The notes under the pieces: generated by a model | What the model saw: only the letters and a program-made list of their open reading frames with translations | Databases searched by the model: none | What the model was told of the DNA's origin: nothing | Made by a program: the position numbers and the translations under genes | From: Microbacterium sp. 18062 | Lineage (GTDB): Bacteria > Actinomycetota > Actinomycetes > Actinomycetales > Microbacteriaceae | Reading direction: 5' to 3' | Length of the DNA: 64,000 bases | Assembly: GCF_902706225.1 (NCBI RefSeq) | Contig: NZ_CACSKB010000011.1 | Coordinates: 23,586 to 87,585, forward strand | Part shown: one piece after another, positions 38,023-45,784 of the stretch | How positions within the stretch are numbered: position 1 is the stretch's first letter | Layout: every line of letters begins with the position of its first letter

Positions 38023-38180
38023 TCAGTGTCGCCGCGTTCCGCAGACCACCGACGCACCCGGCAGCCCGGAGTGCTCATCCAGGTAAGCGCTCCGGGTGGA
38101 CGGGTCCAACGCGCGGAACTTCGCCTGCCATTCCTCAGAGCCCTTCACAATCCAACGGTACTCGCGAGCTGCCGAGCGGA
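38023..38180 (-). pseudogene. Possible gene fragment, minus strand
   Basis: In the 441-base gap 37784-38224 a minus-strand frame ending at TGA 38023-38025 has protein-like content (EYRWIVKGSEEWQAK, then FRALDPSTRSAYLDEHSG). It has no convincing start and its upstream continuation is antisense to the reductase gene. I read it as the tail of a broken gene at the edge of the variable region, family unknown. A GTG at about 38148 could alternatively start a 41-codon ORF. The rest of the gap is featureless. Confidence 0.3.
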
Positions 38181-38212
38181 TCCGGTGCTGGTCGCACGGC
38201 GTGGTCACGCCA

Positions 38213-38218
38213 TACGGT
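38213..38218 (+). promoter_or_regulatory. Predicted -10 element, leaderless start of the PanE-like gene
   Basis: TACGGT ends 6 nt before GTG 38225, with no ribosome binding site between. Confidence 0.5.
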
Positions 38219-38224
38219 TGACGC

Positions 38225-39142
38225 GTGCGCGTTGTGGTGGTGGGTGCGGGGGTGATCGGATCGGTGTATGCGGCGCGCCTGGCCGCTGCCGGCCACGATA
38301 TCCACGTCCTGGCGCATGGTCGGAGAAGGGCAGCGCTCGAGGAGGACGGTCTGCGGGTGCGCACCGAGGGTCGCGTATTGACGCAGGACGTGGATGTGCT
38401 GCCCGCGGATGGTCCGTTGCCTGAGGCTGACGTCATCATCGTGGCTGTTCGTGCGACCCAGCTCGATCCTGTTCTCGACATGTTTGACGGGTCCACTGGG
38501 GCGGCGGTGGTGTTCTTGCAGCATCTGGGCACGAGGGCCCGGGAGGTGGTGACGCGTCTGGGAGTTGAGCGCACCGTGCTCGCGTTCCCCGGCATCGGCG
38601 GGCTGGTCTGCGATGACGGTGTTGTCGAATACGTCGAGATCTATGCGCAGCCGACCACGATCGACGCCACGGCGGTCCGCGCGGTGGCCGTGGGTCAACT
38701 CATCGCGTCGACGGGGATGCGCACCGCGATGGAGGGCGACCTGCCTGCATGGTTCGCGACCCATGAGGTGTTCGTCGCATGCATGGGAGCGGGCATCCTC
38801 GCCTGTGGTGGCGATGCCGCACAGCTGGCCCGAGACACGATCATGCTGCGCCGGGTCGTCGAGGCAGTGCATGAGGGGTTCGCCGCGCTCAGGTCCCGCG
38901 GAATCGTAGTGACGCCGTCGGCATTGCGGGTCTTGTTCTCCAGGATGCCGCGCTGGTTCGCCGCGGCCTACTGGCGGCGAGGGTTGCAGGGACCGGTCGG
39001 CACGATCGCTCTGGCGCCGCATAGCCGCGCCAGCCGCGACGACGAATTCCCGCTGCTGTGCGCCGGCGTCGTGGATAGGTTTGCGTCGTCGACCACGCCG
39101 ACGCTCGTGGCTCTTCTGGAACCGCATGTCCGGATGGCCTAA
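38225..39142 (+). CDS. Ketopantoate reductase family protein (PanE/ApbA-like)
   Basis: A 305-residue NAD(P)-binding dehydrogenase. The N-terminal Rossmann motif is VVVGAGVIGSVYAARLAAAGHD (GxGxxG), followed by DVIIVAVRATQLDPVL and VFLQHLG in place of the usual N-G motif. The C-terminal helical domain (about 170-290) is divergent. The usual catalytic Lys in NPI(A)K is not evident, so it may not make pantoate. It overlaps the next gene by 17 nt. It is the first gene of the variable region. Confidence 0.8.
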   Translation: MRVVVVGAGVIGSVYAARLAAAGHDIHVLAHGRRRAALEEDGLRVRTEGRVLTQDVDVLPADGPLPEADVIIVAVRATQLDPVLDMFDGSTGAAVVFLQHLGTRAREVVTRLGVERTVLAFPGIGGLVCDDGVVEYVEIYAQPTTIDATAVRAVAVGQLIASTGMRTAMEGDLPAWFATHEVFVACMGAGILACGGDAAQLARDTIMLRRVVEAVHEGFAALRSRGIVVTPSALRVLFSRMPRWFAAAYWRRGLQGPVGTIALAPHSRASRDDEFPLLCAGVVDRFASSTTPTLVALLEPHVRMA

Positions 39143-39950
39143 ACGTCGTGAGCTGAGGGAGATCGGGTGGTTCCTGATCGTCCTGCTCGCTACAAGTGCT
39201 GTGTTCTATGCGGCGGGTCCACTGATCGGGAGCCTCTCGGGGGTGACGCAGGCGAACGTTCCGGCGGCCGCTCTCGGCGTCGTGTGCCCGACGATCGCCG
39301 CCGTGGCCGTCGCCGCACGCACCCGATCGTTGAAAGAATTGATGGCGTTGGTCACGGCCCGGCCCCGCGGTGTGCTCTGGGGAGTGATGGCGGTGCTCGC
39401 GCTCCCCGTCGTCGTGCTGCTCTCAGCCGTTCTGAACGGGCAGCGCAATGACTTCCAGGTTCCCGGCGTCGGTGCTCTCAGCCTGGCCGTCGTGTACGCG
39501 GTGGGGTCGTTGGCCGAGGAGATCGGCTGGACCGCGTTCCTGCTCCCGCGCCTCCTCCGCATCACCGGTGAGACGATGAGCGGCCTGATCATCGGCGTGG
39601 TGTGGGCGCTGTGGCACGTCATCCCCTACGCGCAGGCCGGACACCCGCCCTGGTGGATCGTGGGTCAGTGCGTGTTCACCGTCGCCTTCCGTCTCTTCCT
39701 CGTTCGGCTCACTGTCGGTGGGGGAGGATCGGTGTGGTGGGCGGTCATCGGGCATGCTTCCTACAACCTCGCGTGGTCGCTTTCACCGGGTGCCGGATCT
39801 GGGTACGACCCGTGGGCCACCGCAGCTCTGACCGTCGGAATAGTTGTGCTTCTTTACGCCATGCGATTCCGTTCATTGAATCGTTCCTCGCGTCGAGCAA
39901 GGGGCACGCAGGCACCGCCAGACACGGGTGAATCGACCGGAGATCGATAG
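39126..39950 (+). CDS. CPBP family intramembrane metalloprotease
   Basis: A 274-residue polytopic membrane protein of the CAAX protease/bacteriocin-processing (Abi) family. The motif GSLAEEIGWTAFLLPRLL supplies the E-E pair, a second motif is VVWALWHVIPYAQAG with the metal-binding His, and IGHASYNLAWS supplies the third His-Asn. Members include prenyl-CAAX proteases and self-immunity proteins for bacteriocins. The 17-nt overlap with the PanE-like gene suggests they are co-expressed. The physiological target is unknown. Confidence 0.88.
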   Translation: MSGWPKRRELREIGWFLIVLLATSAVFYAAGPLIGSLSGVTQANVPAAALGVVCPTIAAVAVAARTRSLKELMALVTARPRGVLWGVMAVLALPVVVLLSAVLNGQRNDFQVPGVGALSLAVVYAVGSLAEEIGWTAFLLPRLLRITGETMSGLIIGVVWALWHVIPYAQAGHPPWWIVGQCVFTVAFRLFLVRLTVGGGGSVWWAVIGHASYNLAWSLSPGAGSGYDPWATAALTVGIVVLLYAMRFRSLNRSSRRARGTQAPPDTGESTGDR

Positions 39951-40007
39951 ATCCGAGCCCCGTCGAATGGTATCTCGGCCATGATCTCAGCTGATGAACC
40001 GCGCCGG

Positions 40008-40349
40008 TCACGTGTGGTTCGGGTGGGTCGTGGACCGGGCTGCGCGGATTGAGCGGAACACGAACAGCATCGCGGTCGCGAGGATGCCCAGTAGCAGGAC
40101 GACCACTGCCCAGTAGGCGATGGGGTTCAGGCCCGGGGTGCCCAGGACGGTGCCCGGTTCGGCGGGGGCGGCGAGCACGCCGAGCCCGTCGGTGATGCCC
40201 GCGGTGGGCTGCGGGTGGCCGGTGAGGAACGCGGCGATGCTGCCGGCGACACCGAGGATCCCGCCGAACACGACGACGGCCACAAGGCCACCAAGGGCAA
40301 TGTTCATGAGCGCATCGTTCGCGGGCCGTGGCCCGGCAGTGGGAGGCAT
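40008..40349 (-). pseudogene. N-terminal remnant of a VirD4/TraG-type coupling protein
   Basis: A 113-residue ORF with two membrane segments (about 16-42 and 78-99). From memory of the family, the pattern GSIAAFLTGHPQP..G...GLGVL..P..P...LG.PGLNPIAYW matches the N-terminus of type IV coupling proteins of actinobacterial integrative conjugative elements. Those continue for some 450-500 residues with a Walker ATPase domain. Here the frame stops straight after the second membrane segment and no ATPase domain follows. A ribosome binding site AGGAAGGAC is still present. Broken conjugation gene is the best reading. Confidence 0.6.
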
Positions 40350-40408
40350 GAGCGTGACGTCCTTCCTGAGCCCGCCGCTCGGCGAGCTCAGGAACCAGGT
40401 GCGGACGT

Positions 40409-40999
40409 TCAGTCGATGCGGCGAACTGCGGTGGTGCCGGAGATCCGGCCCAGGAGCACGACCTCCCCGGTCACGGCGGCGTGCTCGGCGCGGTCCAGGA
40501 GGGCGCGTGCGGTGCCGTTGCCGGCGGCGGAGGTGTGGCGGAGCACGAGCGCGATCGCGACGTCCTCCCCGGGGACGAATCCCTCGGCGGTGAACTCGAC
40601 CAGCACCGGCCGCATCGGCGTCGGAACCTCGTCGAGCATGGCCGGGTTACCCAGGTCCGGGGTCAGGATGTCGGCGTAGACGCTGCCGTCCAGCTCCCGC
40701 ACCTCGACGCGCGTCGGGCTCGCGAACCGGGCCACCAGCTCGGCGATCGCCTGTCCGAGCTCGTCACGAGGCGTCGGTGTCGCGGGCAGACGCTTCCCGT
40801 TCACCGTGAGCACGACATGCTCCTCCGAGACGACCTCGGCGATGATCTGTGGCAGCACCGGTGGCACCGGCCCCGCCGGCTGGCGCTGCCGCCGGCGACC
40901 GATCACAGCCCGCCTCCTATCACTGTTCCCGAGGGGTGTCCCAGACGGACTGCCGACCGTGGAGGTCTCTGCTGCTACGCGTTCGTTGTCATGTTCCAC
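40409..40999 (-). CDS. Conjugative-element-associated hypothetical protein
   Basis: A 196-residue soluble protein with a basic N-terminus (RRRAVIGRRRQRQ, about 28-40) and a mixed alpha/beta body without membrane segments (VVLTVNGKRLPATPTPRDEL). I recall similar proteins directly upstream of the coupling-protein gene in actinobacterial conjugative elements, and that is its position here. No catalytic motif is seen. It may be intact but without its transfer partners. Start GTG 40999. Confidence 0.6.
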   Translation of the reverse strand: MEHDNERVAAETSTVGSPSGTPLGNSDRRRAVIGRRRQRQPAGPVPPVLPQIIAEVVSEEHVVLTVNGKRLPATPTPRDELGQAIAELVARFASPTRVEVRELDGSVYADILTPDLGNPAMLDEVPTPMRPVLVEFTAEGFVPGEDVAIALVLRHTSAAGNGTARALLDRAEHAAVTGEVVLLGRISGTTAVRRID

Positions 41000-41185
41000 G
41001 TCCGCTAGGTACGCCTTGCCGCCCGCGCATTCGGTTCAGCGGCATGCCCGCGTGGGCTGACGCTTCTTCATAATTCTGAACGGATCTGAAAGGTATCCAA
41101 GGATGACCGCGAATCGCCGAGCGGCACCTGCACAGCGTTCGCAACCTCGGGTGGTGACGCTGGAGCGTCGCGACGCGACCCGTCG

Positions 41186-41821
41186 CTACCTCTGTGCGAA
41201 CGTTTCCAATGCGTCTGCGTATCGATCAGGATCATCCCTGGTGGCTTCGGTTACGAGGAGCACCGAGCCACCGACGACGCGCGTGTATTCGCCGCGGCAC
41301 GGGATTGTGATGATCTTCGTCAGCCCCGCTTCCCATGCCGGGATCAGCGCGGGCAAAGACCGACGCTCGGGTGTCTCGGCCACCAAACGCGGTCGCTCGT
41401 CTCTTCGCGCCTCGTGCCGGGCGTTGATCCATGTCCGATAGTTCTCGTCGAACGCGGCGTCTCCGAAGCGCTCACGCCATGTCGGCCCGTCGATCCGGCG
41501 AAGCAACTCGGCACGCTCCTGCGCCCCGTCCGCCTTTCGAATCTGCTCCTCGAACATCGACGGCTCGACGAGCACGGCAACATGGTCGACGGCCCCCTCC
41601 CACACCTCGGGCCACGCTGCATCCCAAGCACCTCGACTCTCCGGCTCCCCGGAGCGTATCGGCTCGTCCACGAGCAGCGGAGGCAGGAAGTCACCATTCG
41701 GACGTAAGCCCCATGCCTCCCGGATCCAGAGCAGTTCCAAGAGCTGGTCACGGTCGAGATCGATTGACAGGAGCATGTCGTGCGGCCACGGATTGCCCTC
41801 CATCGGGGTGATCGATCGCAT
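41186..41821 (-). CDS. Hypothetical protein
   Basis: A 211-residue soluble protein I do not recognise. It is acidic and Trp-rich (LWIREAWGLRPNGDFLPPLL, WDAAWPEVWEGAVDH). It has no signal peptide, membrane segment or known motif. ATG 41821 is chosen over the upstream ATG because GGGAGAGG lies 4 nt before it. Codon use is a little less GC-rich than in the core genes, consistent with a variable region. Confidence 0.7.
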   Translation of the reverse strand: MRSITPMEGNPWPHDMLLSIDLDRDQLLELLWIREAWGLRPNGDFLPPLLVDEPIRSGEPESRGAWDAAWPEVWEGAVDHVAVLVEPSMFEEQIRKADGAQERAELLRRIDGPTWRERFGDAAFDENYRTWINARHEARRDERPRLVAETPERRSLPALIPAWEAGLTKIITIPCRGEYTRVVGGSVLLVTEATRDDPDRYADALETFAQR

Positions 41822-42132
41822 CGTGCCTCTCCCTTCCCGCGCGGGCGAACTCCTCAACCAGTATCACCCCCGCGCTTGGCGCAGTGCAGACAACAAACCC
41901 CAGGCATCGGTCGAATCAGGCCGCTTCAGATCCGCGTACCGGCACGCCGCGACTAATCTGCTATCGCACCTGAGCACTCGCTGCTTCCCGGGATTGCGGA
42001 CCGAGCTCCAAGGCAGCATTTGCTTACGCACTAGATGTGATTCATGCGTTAGGACGAGGCGACCGCGGCGCCCTCCTCATTCGTTCCGCTGCATCCAGCG
42101 CCCGCGCGGGCACGCCTGGGGGCGCGCGAGAG
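41822..42132. other. Gene-free interval in the variable region
   Basis: These 311 bases between two minus-strand genes contain only short overlapping frames with no protein-like content. The upstream edge carries the ribosome binding site of the 41821 gene. The stretch around 41900-42060 is visibly richer in A/T than core sequence. I see no repeat or RNA gene in it. Confidence 0.5.
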
Positions 42133-42660
42133 TCAGCGCCTTGCGGCTTCGTTGTCGCCCACGCCTGGGCGCAGATCGAGCGCCCAGACCCGTGTGTGCA
42201 GGACGGTCCCGCGGAAAGGAAAGTCGCGTTCACCGAGGTCATCGAAACCCGCCGTCCGGCAGAGAGCGTTGGACGCCGCATTGTGCACGGACGGGTAAGC
42301 GAACAGGCGCTTGCCTGGCGGTGCCTTTTCCACAACGAACTGGATGAGTGTGCGGAGTGCCGCGCCGGCGATGCCCTGTCCCTGCCATTGTGGCAGCACG
42401 TTCCAGCCCGTCTCGTGCGCAGCTTCTCCGCCGTGTTCGATCGGCCAGAACCCGATGCCGCCAGCCGGTTCGCCATCGGCCTGGATCGCGAACATCCATG
42501 TCTCGCCGCTCGAGTTCAGCCGCAGGTAGCGCTCGTGTCGTCGGTGCACCTCCTCGTCGCTCTCTGGTCCCCCGAGACCCCGCGTCATGGCCGCGGTGTT
42601 GGCCTCGATCAGGAGAGAGAGGTGCTGCGGCGCCCAAGGCTCCAAAGTCACGATTGCCAT
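42133..42660 (-). CDS. GNAT family N-acetyltransferase
   Basis: A 175-residue GNAT protein. The acetyl-CoA site is VLPQWQGQGIAGAALRTLI (Q-x2-G-x-G/A type) and HNAASNALCRTAGFDDLGE is the conserved motif B. The form resembles the RimJ/RimL-like small-molecule acetyltransferases. ATG 42660 is preceded on the minus strand by TAGCCT ending 6 nt upstream. The substrate is unknown. Confidence 0.88.
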   Translation of the reverse strand: MAIVTLEPWAPQHLSLLIEANTAAMTRGLGGPESDEEVHRRHERYLRLNSSGETWMFAIQADGEPAGGIGFWPIEHGGEAAHETGWNVLPQWQGQGIAGAALRTLIQFVVEKAPPGKRLFAYPSVHNAASNALCRTAGFDDLGERDFPFRGTVLHTRVWALDLRPGVGDNEAARR

Positions 42661-42666
42661 GAACGT

Positions 42667-42672
42667 AGGCTA
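42667..42672 (-). promoter_or_regulatory. Predicted -10 element, leaderless start of the GNAT gene
   Basis: Read on the minus strand, TAGCCT ends 6 nt before ATG 42660. Confidence 0.5.
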
Positions 42673-42952
42673 GGTCCCACCTCCGACACCTGACTCGCAG
42701 AGCTGCTGGTGAGGAGTGCTGGACCGTCGTGGTCGGTGACATCGTCACTCATCGGAACTTCTAGTTCGAGAATGGATGGTGACCAGGCAGGCCGAAGGCT
42801 CCCGGCGTAGCAGGAGGTCGTTGACGAGCACGCGATAGCGGATCGGCCGCAGCGTTGCCGGACCGTGCCTGTCCGGCTCCGGGATCGACTTCTTGGCGGC
42901 TCATAGCAGGGAGGTGCGTCGTGCAGTCGGCCGTCTGCGAGGTCAGCCCGAC

Positions 42953-42981
42953 CGCCGACGGCCCCTCGGGTGTCGTCGGCG
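42953..42981 (-). terminator. Possible hairpin downstream of the SDR gene
   Basis: CGCCGACG (42953-42960) pairs with CGTCGGCG (42974-42981) across 13 nt, ending 18 nt past the SDR stop. There is no U tract, so termination is only a possibility. Confidence 0.35.
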
Positions 42982-42998
42982 ATCCGTTCTCTGAGAGT

Positions 42999-43928
42999 TC
43001 AGGCGGCGAATCGCGCGCCGACCAGCCGCTCGGATTCCTCCCAGAGTCTGCGCGCGTCGTCCATGCTCTGCATCGGCGTCCACAGCGTCTGTCGTGCGGG
43101 TGGCCCGCCGATCGTGCGTTTCGGTCCGTAGAACTGGTCTCCTTGCGACGCGGGGTCGGTCGCGGCCATCACGGCGGGCAGGGCGGCGCTGTCCACGGTG
43201 CCCGCGATGCCAAGGCGGGAGAGCACGCGGATCATGCGGCGTCCGCCTGTCTCCCGATCGCGGCCCATGCCGGGCTGTGCGGCGAGGAGGTTGGTGGGTG
43301 AGACTCCGGGGTGGGACATGTTGCTGGAGATGCCCCATCCGGCGGCTCGGCTGCGGGCGTCGAGCTCGCGGGCGAATAGGGCCACGGCGATCTTGGACTG
43401 GCTGTAGGCCTTCATGACGTCGTAGCTGGCCTTCCAGTTGAGGTCGGCCCAGTTGACCTCGCCGCTGCGGGCGGCGATGCTCGTCTGGTGGGTGACCCGG
43501 GCTCCGCCTTCTCGAAGCAGTGGCAGCAGGCCGAGGGTGAGGGCGAAGTGGCCGAGGTGGTTGGTGCCGAACTGGAGCTCGTGCCCGTCCTTCGTCTCCT
43601 GCCGGTTGGGCGGTGTCATGACGCCTGCGTTGTTGATGAGGACGTCGATCGCGCGACCCTCTGCGTTGAGCTGGTCCGTCAGGGCGGCGACCGAATCCAA
43701 GGACGAGAGGTCGAGGGTGCGGGTCGTGACTTTCGCGCCCGGGGCCTGGCTGCGGATGCGGGCTGCGGCGCTCTCGCCTTTCGCGGCGGAGCGCACGGGC
43801 ATGATGACTTCGGCACCTGCATGGGCGAGGCGGGTGGCGATGACCTCTCCGATGCCGTCGCTCGCACCGGTGACGACCGCGAGCTTGCCCGTCAGATCGG
43901 GGACGGATGTGTCGGGTGTGCGTGTCAT
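42999..43928 (-). CDS. SDR family oxidoreductase
   Basis: A 309-residue short-chain dehydrogenase/reductase of the retinol-dehydrogenase-like, protochlorophyllide-reductase-like group. The cofactor motif is [21 protein letters not shown], with VLINNAGVM, and the active-site pair is in [15 protein letters not shown], where the Y-x3-K position reads Y-S-Q-S-K. A catalytic Ser lies in [10 protein letters not shown]. It is transcribed away from an XRE-type regulator, the usual arrangement for a repressor and its target. The substrate is unknown. Confidence 0.9.
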   Translation of the reverse strand: MTRTPDTSVPDLTGKLAVVTGASDGIGEVIATRLAHAGAEVIMPVRSAAKGESAAARIRSQAPGAKVTTRTLDLSSLDSVAALTDQLNAEGRAIDVLINNAGVMTPPNRQETKDGHELQFGTNHLGHFALTLGLLPLLREGGARVTHQTSIAARSGEVNWADLNWKASYDVMKAYSQSKIAVALFARELDARSRAAGWGISSNMSHPGVSPTNLLAAQPGMGRDRETGGRRMIRVLSRLGIAGTVDSAALPAVMAATDPASQGDQFYGPKRTIGGPPARQTLWTPMQSMDDARRLWEESERLVGARFAA

Positions 43929-44021
43929 GAGGTGTCCTTCGTTGCGTGGCGTGTGGCCACGGGTCGGCGTGTGAGAACCACACTGCGTCATCGGCCGCCG
44001 CGCAATCAGGGCCGGCATATC

Positions 44022-44040
44022 CACTGATCGCCGATCAGTG
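44022..44040. promoter_or_regulatory. Candidate operator between SDR gene and XRE regulator
   Basis: CACTGATC-GCC-GATCAGTG is a perfect 8-bp inverted repeat with a 3-nt spacer in the 217-base divergent region, 94 nt from the SDR start and 106 nt from the regulator start. Its size suits a dimeric helix-turn-helix protein. Confidence 0.5.
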
Positions 44041-44145
44041 CCACAGCCGATCGCTCTGCCCCGGTCGCTGGGGAGGCTCGTTTGCCGAGGGGTGGATCGA
44101 CAGGGCGTGGCTATCGTCCCGTCCCGAAGGATAGAAAGGAGACAC

Positions 44146-45015
44146 GTGCATCGCACTGATGGGGAAGGGAACGCGGTGATCGATCGGCTCGGGCTGGCGA
44201 CCTTCCTCCGGCATCGGAGGGAATCCCTCCAGCCCGAGGATGTCGGGTTGCCGCGCGGACCGCGGCGTAGGACGAACGGGCTGCGGCGCGAGGAGGTCGC
44301 GTCGCTGTGCCACATGTCGACCGACTATTACGCCCGCCTGGAGCGCGGGACGGGACCCCAGCCCTCGCAGCAGATGATCGCATCGATCGCTCAGGGTCTG
44401 CATCTCTCGCTGGACGAGCGGGATCACGTGTTCCGACTCTCGGGCCACAACCCGCCTGCGCGTGGGGCGGACGGCGATCACATCAGCCCGGGCCTGCTGC
44501 GCATCCTCGACCGCCTCCACGACACTCCCGCCGAGATCGTCACCGAACTCGGCGAGACGCTCCGCCAGACCCCGATGGGGATCGCTCTCACCGGCGACGC
44601 CACCCGGTTCACAGGCCGTGAGCGCAGCCTCGGCTACCGCTGGTTCACCGACCCCACGGCCAGGGACGCGTACCCCTCCCAGGATCGCGTCCTGCTCTCA
44701 CGGGTGTATGCCGCCGGCCTGCGCGAGGTCGCCACGGTGCGCGGTCCAGGATCACGCGCGGAACGACTAGCCGACGCTCTCCGCGCGCATAGCGAGGAGT
44801 TCCGTGACCTCTGGGACGCTCACGAAGTCGGCGTCCGCCCCACCGAGGTCAAGCGCTTCACACACCCAGAGGTCGGGACACTGGAACTCCACTGCCAGAC
44901 GCTCCTCGACCCCGACCAATCCCACCGCCTGCTCGTCTACACGGCCGTACCCGGCAGCGAAAGCCATCAGAAACTGCAGCTGCTCTCTGTCATCGGCGCA
45001 CAGTCCATAACGTGA
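44146..45015 (+). CDS. Helix-turn-helix regulator with MmyB-like ligand domain
   Basis: A 289-residue regulator. The XRE-type helix-turn-helix (about 10-75) includes [40 protein letters not shown] and [15 protein letters not shown]. The C-terminal half (about 110-285) is the MmyB-like domain ([18 protein letters not shown]) thought to bind fatty acids or similar ligands. GTG 44146 follows the ribosome binding site AAAGGAG at 44135-44141. It lies divergent from the SDR gene and probably controls it. Confidence 0.92.
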   Translation: MHRTDGEGNAVIDRLGLATFLRHRRESLQPEDVGLPRGPRRRTNGLRREEVASLCHMSTDYYARLERGTGPQPSQQMIASIAQGLHLSLDERDHVFRLSGHNPPARGADGDHISPGLLRILDRLHDTPAEIVTELGETLRQTPMGIALTGDATRFTGRERSLGYRWFTDPTARDAYPSQDRVLLSRVYAAGLREVATVRGPGSRAERLADALRAHSEEFRDLWDAHEVGVRPTEVKRFTHPEVGTLELHCQTLLDPDQSHRLLVYTAVPGSESHQKLQLLSVIGAQSIT

Positions 45016-45279
45016 GCTCCACCTCATTCGTCATTCGCCGGTGACGGAGGGAAGTTCCTACACTCACCATCCGGAAGAGCTCGACGTGCTCACTGGAGCC
45101 TTCACCAGCACCTCCGCGGGGGCGACGACGTACTGCGCCGCCGCGCCGTCCGCGCCCATGGGGGCGGGCTGGTCTGCCGGCTCCGAGGCGACGTCCACCT
45201 GTGGCCCGAACTCGGGAGGTCTCTCGCCGAGACACCCATCCTGGCAAACCACCCCGGCGACGAGCGGCGCGTGAGCAGC

Positions 45280-45717
45280 TCAGCGCGCCCCGGGCGTGGT
45301 GCCGGCGGCGTATCCGCTCGGCGGGACGAGCGGCGTGTGCTGCGGGCGCCACACCGACCCGTCCCACGCGAGGACGCCGTACCAGACCGGGGTCAGCAGG
45401 ATCGCGAGGAGGTAGAAGACGCCTGGCTTGCCGAACGCCGTCTGGATCTTGATTCCGGCGATGATGAGGAAGATGAGATAGGGAATCGTGCCGATGACCG
45501 GGATCAGCCCGACGAGCACCCACCAGCCCTTCTGCCCGCCCAGTTGCAGCAGTCGCCAGACGTTGAAGAAGGGTACCCACGCCGGCCAGGCCGCGAGTCC
45601 TGCCTTGCGGAAGATCCCCATGACGGCGAACCCGTAGAACAGGTATGAGACGAGGGAGCCCGCCAACGACCAGAGGTAGGCGTAAGTCAGATCGGTCGAC
45701 AATGCGATGGTGTCCAC
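45280..45717 (-). CDS. DUF5684-like small membrane protein
   Basis: A 145-residue protein with four hydrophobic segments. The pattern GIFRKAGLAAWPAWVPFFN, followed by LLQLGGQKGWWVLVGLIPVIG, matches the DUF5684 type of signal-peptidase-associated membrane proteins of actinobacteria. A short hydrophilic Pro/Gly-rich tail ends it. GTG 45717 has GGAGGA 8 nt upstream. The 264 bases between it and the 45015 stop hold no convincing gene. Confidence 0.8.
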   Translation of the reverse strand: MDTIALSTDLTYAYLWSLAGSLVSYLFYGFAVMGIFRKAGLAAWPAWVPFFNVWRLLQLGGQKGWWVLVGLIPVIGTIPYLIFLIIAGIKIQTAFGKPGVFYLLAILLTPVWYGVLAWDGSVWRPQHTPLVPPSGYAAGTTPGAR

Positions 45718-45784
45718 GTGGATGTCCTCCGGTGTTGGGGTTCGGTGTTCTCTCGGTGGCGTTTCGGGATCGGTGTTCGTCTTG

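Larger units (their letters stand above)
42661..42998. other. Gene-poor gap between GNAT and SDR genes
   Basis: This 338-base gap holds the GNAT promoter (42667-42672) and a possible SDR terminator hairpin (42953-42981). Between them a minus-strand frame of 47 codons (42906 to 42763) begins with ATG but has no ribosome binding site and unusual composition, so I do not call it. Confidence 0.5.

Noticed and set aside
41103..41441. 112-codon plus-strand ORF with an AAGG sequence upstream of its ATG
   Set aside because: Most of it is antisense to the 41186-41821 gene, whose frame has better codon use and a better ribosome site.
42763..42906. 47-codon minus-strand ORF between GNAT and SDR genes
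   Set aside because: It has an ATG but no ribosome site or recognisable content, and it lies in a gap with several equally open frames.
45041..45274. Short ORFs on both strands between the MmyB-type regulator and the DUF5684 gene
   Set aside because: Low-complexity translations without a start signal. The gap is under 300 bases and nothing in it is convincing.
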